Positions 1-8,258 of a DNA stretch of 58,321 nucleotides are shown here, one piece after another. The stretch comes from Bacteroidota bacterium (GTDB lineage Bacteria > Bacteroidota > Bacteroidia > Flavobacteriales > Weeksellaceae): assembly GCA_023422635.1 (NCBI GenBank), contig JAFAGO010000032.1, forward strand, positions 1-58,321. Direction: 5' to 3'. Every line of letters begins with the position of its first letter. The first letter of the stretch is position 1. Under the pieces are notes generated by a model that was not told where the DNA came from, made no database searches, and saw nothing but the letters and a program-made list of their open reading frames with translations. The position numbers were made by a program, and so were the translations under genes.

Positions 1-193
1 TGATAATTCCCACCAAAAATTGCAAGTGGAACAAAATCATTGTGATGGTTGTCGAAATTTTAAGGAGTTTTGTTCTGCGCCCTCCGTTCGCTACAAGACT
101 TACAATTAGTGCAATCACAAACAGAACGACCAAAAGTAATGCAAGGTAGGCAAAACCTCGGTGGGCCTGTAAAAAAATGTTATGTATGTTCAT
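1..193 (-). CDS. N-terminal part of a small multi-pass membrane protein (runs off the window)
   Basis: An ATG at 193 opens a reading frame that runs off the left edge after 64 codons. The visible part has a hydrophobic segment at about residues 14-34, a short basic stretch (GGRRTKLLK), then a second hydrophobic segment containing FHLQFLVG. This layout resembles a family of roughly 140-residue Bacteroidota inner-membrane proteins that databases often label cytochrome B-like. I cannot confirm haem ligands from the fragment, so the function is open. The gene lies downstream of the TonB receptor on the same strand but is separated from it by a strong terminator, so it is probably transcribed on its own. 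Confidence 0.55.
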   Translation of the reverse strand, partial: MNIHNIFLQAHRGFAYLALLLVVLFVIALIVSLVANGGRRTKLLKISTTITMILFHLQFLVGII

Positions 194-221
194 ATCCTAA
201 ATTTTGAAAAGCAAAGATAAA

Positions 222-248
222 AAAATCCCGGTGATCCACCGGGATTTT
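222..248 (-). terminator. Rho-independent terminator behind the TonB receptor gene
   Basis: A perfect 12-bp stem (222-233 with 237-248) with a three-base loop and A/T runs at both ends. It lies 22 bases past the stop codon of the receptor gene. The flanking runs would let it work in both directions. Confidence 0.85.
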
Positions 249-270
249 CATATAGTAAGAAATTATATGA

Positions 271-2814
271 TTAAAAACGATAAGAAAGTGAAGCTGACCA
301 AGTTGTTCCAGCACCGAAATACACGGAGTTTTTAACGTCAATACCTTTCCAAGTAGATTCCGTAGAATCGCTTACGTGAATACTAGAATAACCATCAGAG
401 ATATAAACAGTATCAAACAAGTTGTATACGTTACCACCCACGACTAAACTATCGCCATTGTTTAATCTGAAAGTATAGTTCGCTCCAAGATCAAACAAAG
501 AATAAGAAGGCAAACGTAGAGCACCTTGTTTTGATGCTTCTGGGATGACTCCATTTTCAATTACGAAATCATCATTGATCGAAACTCTTGCATAAAGGCG
601 ATCTGCATATCTCCAGTTAGCGAAGATTCTAAAATCTTTAACTGGTTTTAATGTTACACCTAATGATGCAGTTGTTTGTGCAGCATCAGATACTTTTAAA
701 TCATCCAAAGCAAGGGTAATTTGGTTGGTACCATCTGCACCGTTGATTGGATTATTGTTATTATCGAAGAAGTTACCTGTTGGATTATTTTTATATCTCC
801 AGTCTCCATACGAGAACATCCCGTTTAAATCGATATAATCGTTGATCGTCCAGCTTGCTTCAAATTCGGCACCAATGTGAACTTGTTGTACACCCAACAT
901 ATTTGCATACCCATTCTCTCCATTTTCCAAAGGTATACCGCTCAATCTTAAGAAACGATCATCCCAAGAAGTGTAATATAAGTTGATGTTTGCACGTACT
1001 GCAGAAGTTCTTAAACCATACCCTAATTCTAACGCTGAAATTTTTTCGTTGGTTACATTCGGGTTAAGGACTTGCTGATTATTGGTATATACGGACGTAA
1101 ACTGAGGTTGTTTTGAATAATAACCTGCATTTACAAAAACGTTATGATTTTCGTTGATGTTGTAGTTTAAACCTCCTTTTACATTGTATCCCCAGAAATC
1201 GTTAAATCCTGTTTTGGTATTAACCACTTGGCCTTGTTGCTCGGTTACACCATCTACAACCCAATTATCAATTCTTTGATAAGATTGATTTGATACTGAA
1301 CCTTGTAAAAACGCAGAAATATTTTCGTTTGAATATTCAACTTGACCAAAAGTTCCTAACCACATTACCTCACCATCATAGTTTCTGTAAGCTAATTGAT
1401 TTTTATCTTTAATCGCTTTAACAAATGGGTTTGCTGAAGGTGAAGTTGAACTTGTTTGTGTAATTAACATTCCAGCGGGAAGGTTTCTATTACCTGTTTC
1501 CAAATAACCACTTGCCCCTAAGAAATCAGTAATTACACCTGGGTGATATGCGTAGTAATATCTACCATCAACACCCACTGAGAAATTCCAATTTTCATTG
1601 ATTTTATGTTGGAAGTTGGATAAGATTCCGTACCAATCGTGTGAATTTACACTTGCTCTTCTGGTAATTCCATTATTACTTCTGTTGATTCCTACACCTG
1701 CGGGGAAGGTATTATTGGCTCCAAAATCAGCAACTGTTCCACCGCTGTTCCAAGTTTTAATATCATCCCAACGAATTTGGCCATCCGCTGTTTTAGGAAG
1801 TGAAAATACACTTTTACCATTAATAGAACCTAGCATACCGGTTCCACCACCTCTACCCCAAGATGCGTAACCTACGGTAGATAGTTTAGATTTTTCGGAA
1901 ATAGTCCAATCCCAGTTAATGGATGCAATTGGTTTAGAGTAGTAATTTCTATTGGTGGTGAACTCCTGTCCATCCAACATTCCCCAGTTCGAGTTATATC
2001 TTCTGTTTGGTTCACCATCATCACTATATTTAATAAAATCTGAGATTCTATTAGAATAGTTTTGGTGATGCCATTGAGGAGCTCCTGTAAAAGTAAATTG
2101 GAAATCGTGCTTCTCGTTGGGCTGATATCCTAAAGCAAAGTAATAGTTATATCCTTCGAATTTTGATCCGTCGATATACATATTTCCCGCTGTTCTACTC
2201 ATTAAGAATGAAGTTGACCACCCAGTAGCTGATTTTCCTGTATTGTAAGAAAATAATGTTTTTAACCAACCGTCATTTCCAACACCCAATTGAACGTTAC
2301 CTTCTCTTCTTTTATCTGCTGCTCTTGTTAATACGTTAATCGTTCCACCCACAGAAGCAATTGCAAGTTTGGATGCTCCCAAACCTCTTTGCACCTGCAT
2401 CGCAGAAGTAACATCCGACAATCCTGCCCAGTTCGACCAGTATACCGAACCATTCTCCATATCGTTTACCGGAACACCGTTAATCATTACTGCGGTATTG
2501 TTAGTATCAAAACCTCTAATGTTGATTCTCCCGTCACCAAAACCACCACCACCTTTTGTTGCATATACCGATGGTGTAGTTGCTAAAATCTCAGGAAACT
2601 CTTGATTCCCTAAACGTTCAACAATTTGAGCTTCTTTGATCGTGGAAACGGCTACTGGTGTTTTTCTATCCTTTGCAAGATCCGCTACCCCTGTAAGTAC
2701 CACTTGCTCGATGTCTTGTGATCTTGTAAGGGTATCTTTTTGCTGAGCAAAAAACATACTTGCTGTAGAAACGGTTACAATGGCTGTCACCAATGACTTG
2801 TTCAATAATTTCAT
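271..2814 (-). CDS. TonB-dependent outer-membrane receptor
   Basis: This 847-residue protein is an outer-membrane beta-barrel that takes up a ligand using energy from TonB/ExbBD. The first 24 residues are a signal peptide (hydrophobic core, then FAQQ). A short linker with EQVVLTG leads into the plug domain at about residues 50-165, with the typical INIRGFD and INGVPVND motifs. The rest is the barrel, ending in the aromatic SLSYRF. The carboxypeptidase-like N-terminal domain of SusC-type receptors is missing, so this is closer to the siderophore/metal-receptor type. No partner such as a SusD protein is adjacent, so the substrate is unknown. The gene is monocistronic: terminator behind, its own promoter region in front. 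Confidence 0.93.
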   Translation of the reverse strand: MKLLNKSLVTAIVTVSTASMFFAQQKDTLTRSQDIEQVVLTGVADLAKDRKTPVAVSTIKEAQIVERLGNQEFPEILATTPSVYATKGGGGFGDGRINIRGFDTNNTAVMINGVPVNDMENGSVYWSNWAGLSDVTSAMQVQRGLGASKLAIASVGGTINVLTRAADKRREGNVQLGVGNDGWLKTLFSYNTGKSATGWSTSFLMSRTAGNMYIDGSKFEGYNYYFALGYQPNEKHDFQFTFTGAPQWHHQNYSNRISDFIKYSDDGEPNRRYNSNWGMLDGQEFTTNRNYYSKPIASINWDWTISEKSKLSTVGYASWGRGGGTGMLGSINGKSVFSLPKTADGQIRWDDIKTWNSGGTVADFGANNTFPAGVGINRSNNGITRRASVNSHDWYGILSNFQHKINENWNFSVGVDGRYYYAYHPGVITDFLGASGYLETGNRNLPAGMLITQTSSTSPSANPFVKAIKDKNQLAYRNYDGEVMWLGTFGQVEYSNENISAFLQGSVSNQSYQRIDNWVVDGVTEQQGQVVNTKTGFNDFWGYNVKGGLNYNINENHNVFVNAGYYSKQPQFTSVYTNNQQVLNPNVTNEKISALELGYGLRTSAVRANINLYYTSWDDRFLRLSGIPLENGENGYANMLGVQQVHIGAEFEASWTINDYIDLNGMFSYGDWRYKNNPTGNFFDNNNNPINGADGTNQITLALDDLKVSDAAQTTASLGVTLKPVKDFRIFANWRYADRLYARVSINDDFVIENGVIPEASKQGALRLPSYSLFDLGANYTFRLNNGDSLVVGGNVYNLFDTVYISDGYSSIHVSDSTESTWKGIDVKNSVYFGAGTTWSASLSYRF

Positions 2815-2846
2815 AATAAACTTTTCAGATTAGGTTTAATTTTTTG

Positions 2847-2899
2847 CAAAAATGGTTAAATAATATTAACTGATTGTTAACCAATTGTTAATTTTTAAC
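2847..2899 (-). promoter_or_regulatory. Promoter region of the TonB receptor with tandem GTTAA repeats
   Basis: On the gene strand CATTTTTG (2854-2847) is one base off the Bacteroidota -7 box TAnnTTTG. Just upstream, ATTGTTAA occurs twice on the plus strand (2873-2880 and 2884-2891), start to start 11 bases, and TTTAAC follows at 2894-2899. Direct repeats one helical turn apart near the -33 region suggest a regulator site. This is inferred from sequence only. Confidence 0.4.
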
Positions 2900-2986
2900 T
2901 TTCCGTTAAGAAAACTCTAATCCTACTGAAAATTAAACACATAAGTTGGATTGATTCTAAAAATAAACTTCTTTAGAACAATTATA

Positions 2987-3005
2987 GAAGCCAAAGAAAG
3001 GCTTC
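2987..3005. terminator. Hairpin between nadC and the TonB receptor gene
   Basis: GAAGCC (2987-2992) pairs with GGCTTC (3000-3005). It lies downstream of nadC on the minus strand. The T run, however, follows the stem on the plus strand (3007-3012); the minus-strand side has only a mixed A/T tail. It may serve nadC weakly, or end plus-strand transcription. Confidence 0.5.
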
Positions 3006-3043
3006 GTTTTTTATGAAATTATTAATTTTTCTTTCCTATAAAT

Positions 3044-3904
3044 TTATAGCATTGCTTTTAAGCTGATATCAATATTTTCTGCAGAATGCGTAAGTGCTCC
3101 AGCAGATATAAAATCAACGCCGGTTTCTGCAATGTTTTTAAGCATATCGCGGGTAACTCCACCCGACGCTTCTGTTTCGCATTTTCCTGCGATGAGTTTT
3201 ACGGCTTTTGCCATTGTATCCAAATCCATATTATCGAGCATAATACGATCAGCTCCGGATTTTACTGCTTCCTTCACTTCTTGAAGGTTGCGGGTTTCCA
3301 CTTCTATTTTAAGATTCTTCTTATTCTTCTTTACATATTCTTTCGCTGCCTTCACTGCGTTTGTGATGCTTCCATTATAATCGATATGGTTATCTTTTAG
3401 CATTATCATATCGTAAAGTCCGTACCGATGGTTGGTTCCTCCACCAATTGCAACCGCCCATTTTTCGCAAATTCTGAAATTTGGCGTTGTTTTACGAGTA
3501 TCTAAAAGCTTGGCATTTGTACCAACCAGGCGGGAATCCCAATCATGTGTTAAAGTGGCAATACCACTCATGCGCTGCATACAATTAAGCACCAAACGTT
3601 CTACTTGAAGAATGCTTTGCGCTTTTCCGGAAACCGTAAATGCTACATCTCCTTTTTTAGCGACATCACCATCTTTCATTAAGACTTCTACTTTCAGGGA
3701 TTTATCAAAATTTTTAAAAATAGATTGCGCCAATTCCACGCCCGCCAAAATACAATCTTGCTTTATTAAACATTGTGCACGCTGCTCCAAATTCTTTGGA
3801 ATTGTGGCTAAAGTAGAATGATCACCTTCTCCAAGATCTTCTTCCAAAGCATTTTTTATAAATTGTTTTAAGACTTTATCTGTAACGTAGGAAGGTCTTT
3901 TCAT
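3044..3904 (-). CDS. nadC: Nicotinate-nucleotide pyrophosphorylase (carboxylating)
   Basis: NadC (286 residues, normal length) converts quinolinate and PRPP to nicotinate mononucleotide and CO2, the last dedicated step of de novo NAD synthesis. Family landmarks are all visible: NCMQRMSGIAT, the RKTTP phosphate-binding motif, GGGTNHRYGL, KDNH, EVETRN, and LDNM followed by ASGG. It sits 23 bases downstream of nadB and is surely cotranscribed with it. nadA, which makes the quinolinate in partnership with NadB, is not in the window. Confidence 0.97.
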   Translation of the reverse strand: MKRPSYVTDKVLKQFIKNALEEDLGEGDHSTLATIPKNLEQRAQCLIKQDCILAGVELAQSIFKNFDKSLKVEVLMKDGDVAKKGDVAFTVSGKAQSILQVERLVLNCMQRMSGIATLTHDWDSRLVGTNAKLLDTRKTTPNFRICEKWAVAIGGGTNHRYGLYDMIMLKDNHIDYNGSITNAVKAAKEYVKKNKKNLKIEVETRNLQEVKEAVKSGADRIMLDNMDLDTMAKAVKLIAGKCETEASGGVTRDMLKNIAETGVDFISAGALTHSAENIDISLKAML

Positions 3905-3927
3905 GCTGTATAAATTAATATTAAATA

Positions 3928-5535
3928 TTAGGAATTTTGAACTAAAAGTGGTTTTGTTGCCAAATCTTTATTGTAAAATGCACCTTTATTCTCTTTCATT
4001 TGTATTGAATTTTTGATGATCATATAGGAAACATTCACCAAGTTTCGAAGTTCGGAAAGTTCTGGCGAAATTTTAGAATAATTGTACAGTTCCGTAACCG
4101 CCTCGTAGATTTCACGTTGCTTTCTTTTTGCCAAAGCCAAACGATCATTACTGCGAACAATACCTACCAAATCGCTCATCATTTCTTGAAGTTGTTTTCT
4201 AAAATAAGAAATCATTACCTTTTCTTCCAACACTTTCATTCCTTCTTCATCCCATTCTGGAATCGCTTTTAAATCCTCAAAATTAAATTGATTTTTTTTA
4301 AGAAGTTCCACCGATTTTATTGCAGCATTATGGCCAAAAACCAAACCTTCTAATAAAGAATTAGAAGCCAGACGATTTGCGCCATGCAAACCAGAGTTGG
4401 TACATTCGCCAACTGCAAATAAGTTTTTGATGGAGGATTGCCCATCTTGATCAATTTCAATTCCGCCCATTAAATAGTGACAAGCCGGAACGACGGGAAT
4501 AAGTTGCTGAAAAGGATCGATTCCTTCATCTAAACATTTTTGATAAATGTTCGGAAAATGTTCAATAAATTTTTCTTGATTCATCTCTCGACAATCCAAT
4601 CCAACATATTCATCTCCAGAGATTTTCATTTCATTATCAATTGCTCGCGCCACAATATCTCTTGAAGCCAATTCTTCACGTTCGTCGTACTTATACATAA
4701 ATGGTTTCCCATTTTTTGTTCGCAGTTTTGCACCATCTCCACGAACCGCTTCTGATACTAAAAACAACATTCCATCTCTTTTACTGTACAAAGCTGTGGG
4801 ATGAAATTGGTAATATTGCATATTGGTTACTTTTCCGCGGGCGCGATGCACAAAGGCAATTCCATCTCCCGTTGCAATTGTTGGGTTGGTACTATTTTTA
4901 TAAACATGCCCAGCTCCACCTGTTGCTACAAGCGTGATTTTTGCCGTTATTTTTTTTACTTTCTTTTCCGCATCCTTTTCATCTAAAATATATGCTCCAT
5001 AACAATGAATATCGTTATAATCTTCATTTTTACCTGGAACATGATGCTGCGTTAGCAAATCGACAACGTAATGATGATCGAGAATTTCAATGTTTTCGGA
5101 TTTATTTGCTGTGGCCAGAAGTGCTCTTTCAATTTCGAAACCTGTAATATCCTTGTGATGAACAATGCGGTTTTCGGTATGCCCTCCTTCTCGTCCTAAT
5201 TTAAAATCGCCATCTTTTTCAGTATCGAAACGTGTTCCCCAATCGATCAATTCTCGAAATCTTTTGGGACCTTCCTTCACCACCATTTCAACAATGTCTT
5301 TTTTATTTTCGCCATCTCCTGCACGCATGGTGTCGGCAATATGCTTTTCGAAATTGTCGTTATCAAAATCGGTAACAACTGCAAGTCCGCCTTGTGCGTA
5401 TTTGGTATTGCTTTCGTCTTCATCGGATTTCGTTACGATGATGATTTTCGCATCCGGCATTTGCTCGGAAATTTTAATCGCGTACGATAAACCTGAAATT
5501 CCAGAACCAATTACAAGAACATCTGCTTTAATCAT
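3928..5535 (-). CDS. nadB: L-aspartate oxidase
   Basis: NadB (535 residues) is a cytoplasmic FAD enzyme that oxidises L-aspartate to iminoaspartate for quinolinate synthase. The N-terminus carries the Rossmann dinucleotide-binding motif GSGISGLSYAI. The succinate dehydrogenase/fumarate reductase flavoprotein family motifs follow: NTKYAQGGLAVV, GGHTENRIVHHKD, TGGAGHVY, and HYLMGGI with GLHGANRLASNSLLEGLVFG. A helical C-terminal domain completes it. The start codon overlaps the stop of an upstream ORF as ATGA, and nadC follows directly. I see no exact TAnnTTTG box directly in front of it, so it may be expressed from the promoter of that upstream ORF. Confidence 0.97.
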   Translation of the reverse strand: MIKADVLVIGSGISGLSYAIKISEQMPDAKIIIVTKSDEDESNTKYAQGGLAVVTDFDNDNFEKHIADTMRAGDGENKKDIVEMVVKEGPKRFRELIDWGTRFDTEKDGDFKLGREGGHTENRIVHHKDITGFEIERALLATANKSENIEILDHHYVVDLLTQHHVPGKNEDYNDIHCYGAYILDEKDAEKKVKKITAKITLVATGGAGHVYKNSTNPTIATGDGIAFVHRARGKVTNMQYYQFHPTALYSKRDGMLFLVSEAVRGDGAKLRTKNGKPFMYKYDEREELASRDIVARAIDNEMKISGDEYVGLDCREMNQEKFIEHFPNIYQKCLDEGIDPFQQLIPVVPACHYLMGGIEIDQDGQSSIKNLFAVGECTNSGLHGANRLASNSLLEGLVFGHNAAIKSVELLKKNQFNFEDLKAIPEWDEEGMKVLEEKVMISYFRKQLQEMMSDLVGIVRSNDRLALAKRKQREIYEAVTELYNYSKISPELSELRNLVNVSYMIIKNSIQMKENKGAFYNKDLATKPLLVQNS

Positions 5536-5918
5536 ATATTACGGTAAGATTTATTTAAATAAATAGAATGAAATAAACAAAGTTTAAATGTAAGCACATT
5601 TTTATATAGAATCAGAAATTTTGATGATCTAAAAGATAAAAGACCATTTTTGAAGCACAATAAACCCGCTTTGCAATTGTTTTTAAAAAAGAATAGAAAA
5701 TGTGAATTATTGCAAATTTTCAAAAAGTGAACGATGGAAAACAAACGAAGTTTAATCGCCTTCATTTCTATTTCCATCGGCGAACATTGCTCTTCAACAA
5801 CAAATATTGAAGAGTCATCTTGAACTTTAAAATGATGGATTTTGAAGAATTTTAAAATCTTTACAGAAATACGTTTTCCTATATCGAAATATCGTTGTAA
5901 AGTTTCTTGATCGAACAT
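5532..5918 (-). CDS. Orphan ORF upstream of nadB, function unknown
   Basis: A 128-codon frame begins at an ATG only four bases after a perfect TATATTTG box and ends in an ATGA overlap with nadB. I do not recognise the protein. The first 70 residues look like coding sequence (mixed charge, normal codons, MFDQETLQRYFDIGKR at the start). The last 55 are rich in F, L, K, N and C and look like translated intergenic DNA. It may be a real small gene with a decayed or shifted 3' end, an upstream ORF that couples translation into nadB, or chance. No paralogue is in the window. Confidence 0.3.
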   Translation of the reverse strand: MFDQETLQRYFDIGKRISVKILKFFKIHHFKVQDDSSIFVVEEQCSPMEIEMKAIKLRLFSIVHFLKICNNSHFLFFFKNNCKAGLLCFKNGLLSFRSSKFLILYKNVLTFKLCLFHSIYLNKSYRNI

Positions 5919-5922
5919 CCTT

Positions 5923-5930
5923 CAAATATA
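5923..5930 (-). promoter_or_regulatory. -7 box TATATTTG before the orphan ORF / nadB operon
   Basis: TATATTTG on the minus strand, four bases (AAGG) ahead of the ATG at 5918. It is the only clear promoter box upstream of nadB. If transcription starts at the usual distance, the mRNA begins at or next to the ATG. Confidence 0.55.
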
Positions 5931-5960
5931 CTAAAAAAAGATAATGTAGAATTGATGTTT

Positions 5961-6443
5961 TTAATTGCTAAAAAAACCTTGATCCGTTGGATTTTCGAAG
6001 AATTGATCGACTTCCAAGTTTGCTGATTGTGATGCAGCTACCGCCAATTGATCAACCAACTCGTTTTCGCGATGCCCTGCGTGGCCTTTAATCCATTGCA
6101 GTTGGGGAGTGTATTTTAGATATAACGGATAAAAACGTTTCCACAAGTCTGGATTTTTAATTTTTTGAAAACCCTTTTTCGACCATCCGAATAACCATTT
6201 CTGATTAATCGCCTCCGAAACATATTTACTATCGGTAAAAATAACAATTTGATGACCGGTTTCTTTTAACTTTTCTAATGCAGTAATTACCGCCAAAAGT
6301 TCCATTCGGTTATTGGTTGTCTTCCGAAACCCTTTGGAAAATGTTTTTTCGTAGTTCTTCTCAGGAATTCTCATTAAAACGCCGTATCCTCCTTTACCAG
6401 GATTCCCACTACAAGCGCCATCGGTAAAAATTTCAATCTTCAA
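5961..6443 (-). CDS. rnhA: Ribonuclease HI
   Basis: RNase HI (160 residues from this start) cuts the RNA strand of RNA-DNA hybrids, such as Okazaki primers and R-loops. The catalytic carboxylates are in place: Asp in EIFTDGACSGNPG, Glu in NNRMELLAV, Asp in IFTDSKYV, and Asp in the C-terminal ENELVDQLA, with the GHAGH basic loop. No ATG is available near the start. I chose the TTG at 6443, giving MKIEIFTDG as in relatives; a TTG at 6452 would add three residues. It lies directly behind dnaB and is probably cotranscribed. Confidence 0.95.
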   Translation of the reverse strand: MKIEIFTDGACSGNPGKGGYGVLMRIPEKNYEKTFSKGFRKTTNNRMELLAVITALEKLKETGHQIVIFTDSKYVSEAINQKWLFGWSKKGFQKIKNPDLWKRFYPLYLKYTPQLQWIKGHAGHRENELVDQLAVAASQSANLEVDQFFENPTDQGFFSN

Positions 6444-6455
6444 AATAATCAACTT

Positions 6456-8060
6456 TTAGAATGGCATTCCACTATCTTCGTCATCCGCCATATCGTTCAT
6501 TGAAGAACCTGAAAGACCAGAGAAGTCTTGCACGCCAGGAAGATCAAATGCTGCTCCTGGATCAACGGTTGCTGTTATTTTAGCAAAACCTTCAGGATCA
6601 TCTTTTTGTCCAAAATTGGAAGGTTGATAGCCGAAATCGTTTCCATACAAATCGAGATCCGCAAATTTTGCAATATTTTTATGAAACGAAAGACGAACAT
6701 CCGCAGTCGCACCATTTCTATGTTTTGCAATAATGATTTCTGCTTGATTTTCGGTGCCGGTTTCCTGACCTTCCGGATCGTTATCCCACGTGGCAATTTT
6801 ATAATATTCTGGACGGAAAATAAACGAAACAATATCCGCATCCTGCTCGATTGCTCCAGATTCCCTAAGATCGGAAAGCTGTGGTCGCTTACCCGGTCTG
6901 GATTCCACGGATCTTGAAAGCTGAGAAAGCGCAATTACCGGAACATTTAATTCTTTTGCAATTGCTTTTAACGATCGGGAGATGGTCGCGATTTCTTGTT
7001 CACGATTTCCTGTACCTTTTCCACCGGAGTTTGCCGTCATTAACTGCAGGTAATCCACCATGATAATTTTTACTCCATGTTGCATTACTAATCTTCGGCA
7101 TTTCGCTCTAAAGTCAAAAACGGAAAGCGAAGGCGTTTCGTCGATAAATAAAGGTGCGTTTTCTAACTCTTGAATATTGGTGAAAAGTCGGTTCCATTCT
7201 TCTTCATCAAGGGTTCCTTTTCTCAACTTTTCTGAAGAAATACCCGTTTCCGAAGCAATCATCCTGGTAATTAACTGCACCGATGCCATCTCCAGAGAAA
7301 ATAATGCTAAAGGCACTTTATGTTCTACAGAAATATTTCGTGCCATTGAAAGCAAGAATGCGGTTTTTCCCATTGCAGGACGAGCTGCGATGATAATTAA
7401 GTCGGAATTTTGCCAACCTCCCGTTTCTTGATCTAAACGCGTGAAACCAGAGGGAACACCCGAAAGTCCTTCCTTCCCTTTTAAAGATTTAATGGTATCT
7501 ACTGCTTGTTTTACCAAAGTTGCAGCGGTATCGAATCCTTTTTTAATAGTTCCATTAGTAATGTCAAAAAAAGATTTTTCCGCATTATCCAACAGTTGAA
7601 AAACATCCGTTGATTCTTTATAGGAATTATCGATTACATTGGCAGAAACATTTATTAAACTTCTTAGGATAAATTTCTCCAGGATTACGCGAACGTGGTA
7701 TTCGATGTGCGCACTTGAAGAAACGCCCATTGTAAGATCGATAATATAGGCATCTCCACCTGCAAGATTTAGTTTTTCATCTCTTTTAAGCTCCTGAATT
7801 ACCGTCATTAAATCCACAGGATTATTACTTTCGTACAATTTCAAAATAGCTTCGAAGATTACCTGATGCCTTGGATCGTAAAATTTATCTGCCGTTAATA
7901 AGTCGATTGAATGGTCGAGACCTTTTTTATCAATCAAAAATGTTCCGATAACGATTCGTTCTAAATCCACCGCGTTCGGCGGCATTTTACCATCCGAAAT
8001 GGAAAGTTCTTTTGCAAAATTTCCATGGGTAAGTGATGATAATGTTTCCTTTTGTGCCAT
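6456..8060 (-). CDS. dnaB: Replicative DNA helicase
   Basis: DnaB (534 residues) is the hexameric helicase that unwinds the replication fork. The N-terminal helical domain (PPNAVDLERIVIG) is followed by the RecA-like ATPase with the Walker A motif ARPAMGKT (Lys232), the Walker B region IIMVDYLQLM, and the C-terminal DLRESGAIEQDAD motif. The open frame extends 17 codons further upstream, but only from a TTG and without family similarity. The ATG at 8060 gives MAQKETLSS and sits four bases behind a TACCTTTG box, so I use it. No intein is present. Confidence 0.96.
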   Translation of the reverse strand: MAQKETLSSLTHGNFAKELSISDGKMPPNAVDLERIVIGTFLIDKKGLDHSIDLLTADKFYDPRHQVIFEAILKLYESNNPVDLMTVIQELKRDEKLNLAGGDAYIIDLTMGVSSSAHIEYHVRVILEKFILRSLINVSANVIDNSYKESTDVFQLLDNAEKSFFDITNGTIKKGFDTAATLVKQAVDTIKSLKGKEGLSGVPSGFTRLDQETGGWQNSDLIIIAARPAMGKTAFLLSMARNISVEHKVPLALFSLEMASVQLITRMIASETGISSEKLRKGTLDEEEWNRLFTNIQELENAPLFIDETPSLSVFDFRAKCRRLVMQHGVKIIMVDYLQLMTANSGGKGTGNREQEIATISRSLKAIAKELNVPVIALSQLSRSVESRPGKRPQLSDLRESGAIEQDADIVSFIFRPEYYKIATWDNDPEGQETGTENQAEIIIAKHRNGATADVRLSFHKNIAKFADLDLYGNDFGYQPSNFGQKDDPEGFAKITATVDPGAAFDLPGVQDFSGLSGSSMNDMADDEDSGMPF

Positions 8061-8064
8061 AGAG

Positions 8065-8072
8065 CAAAGGTA
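8065..8072 (-). promoter_or_regulatory. -7 box TACCTTTG of dnaB, leaderless spacing
   Basis: A perfect TAnnTTTG match on the minus strand with only CTCT between it and the ATG at 8060. A start point 4-7 bases behind the box would fall on the start codon. Confidence 0.6.
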
Positions 8073-8258
8073 AAATTTTTGTTGGTTTGTGAAGACTTTG
8101 TTTTTACACAATTTTTACTTACATCGCCCGAAAAGCGTTACAGCTATTGCTTTTTGATGTGGATAAAATACGCGAAAGAATTTTTCATGAAGCTCAACAA
8201 TAATATTCTCTTCAAAGAGATGCAGCCATATTGAAACTTTAAAATTCACCACTTCAAT

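Noticed and set aside
2847..2899. Fur box before the TonB receptor
   Set aside because: The repeats are GTTAA-based direct repeats and do not resemble the GATAAT-type inverted repeat of Fur sites.
5165..5566. 133-codon plus-strand frame opposite the nadB start
   Set aside because: It lies antisense to well-conserved NadB codons, has no promoter box and its protein shows no recognisable fold. It is a shadow of nadB.
8061..8258. Possible small gene between the MFS gene and dnaB (plus-strand frame 8052-8234)
   Set aside because: Overlaps the dnaB promoter and start, has no promoter of its own and the peptide has no recognisable features.
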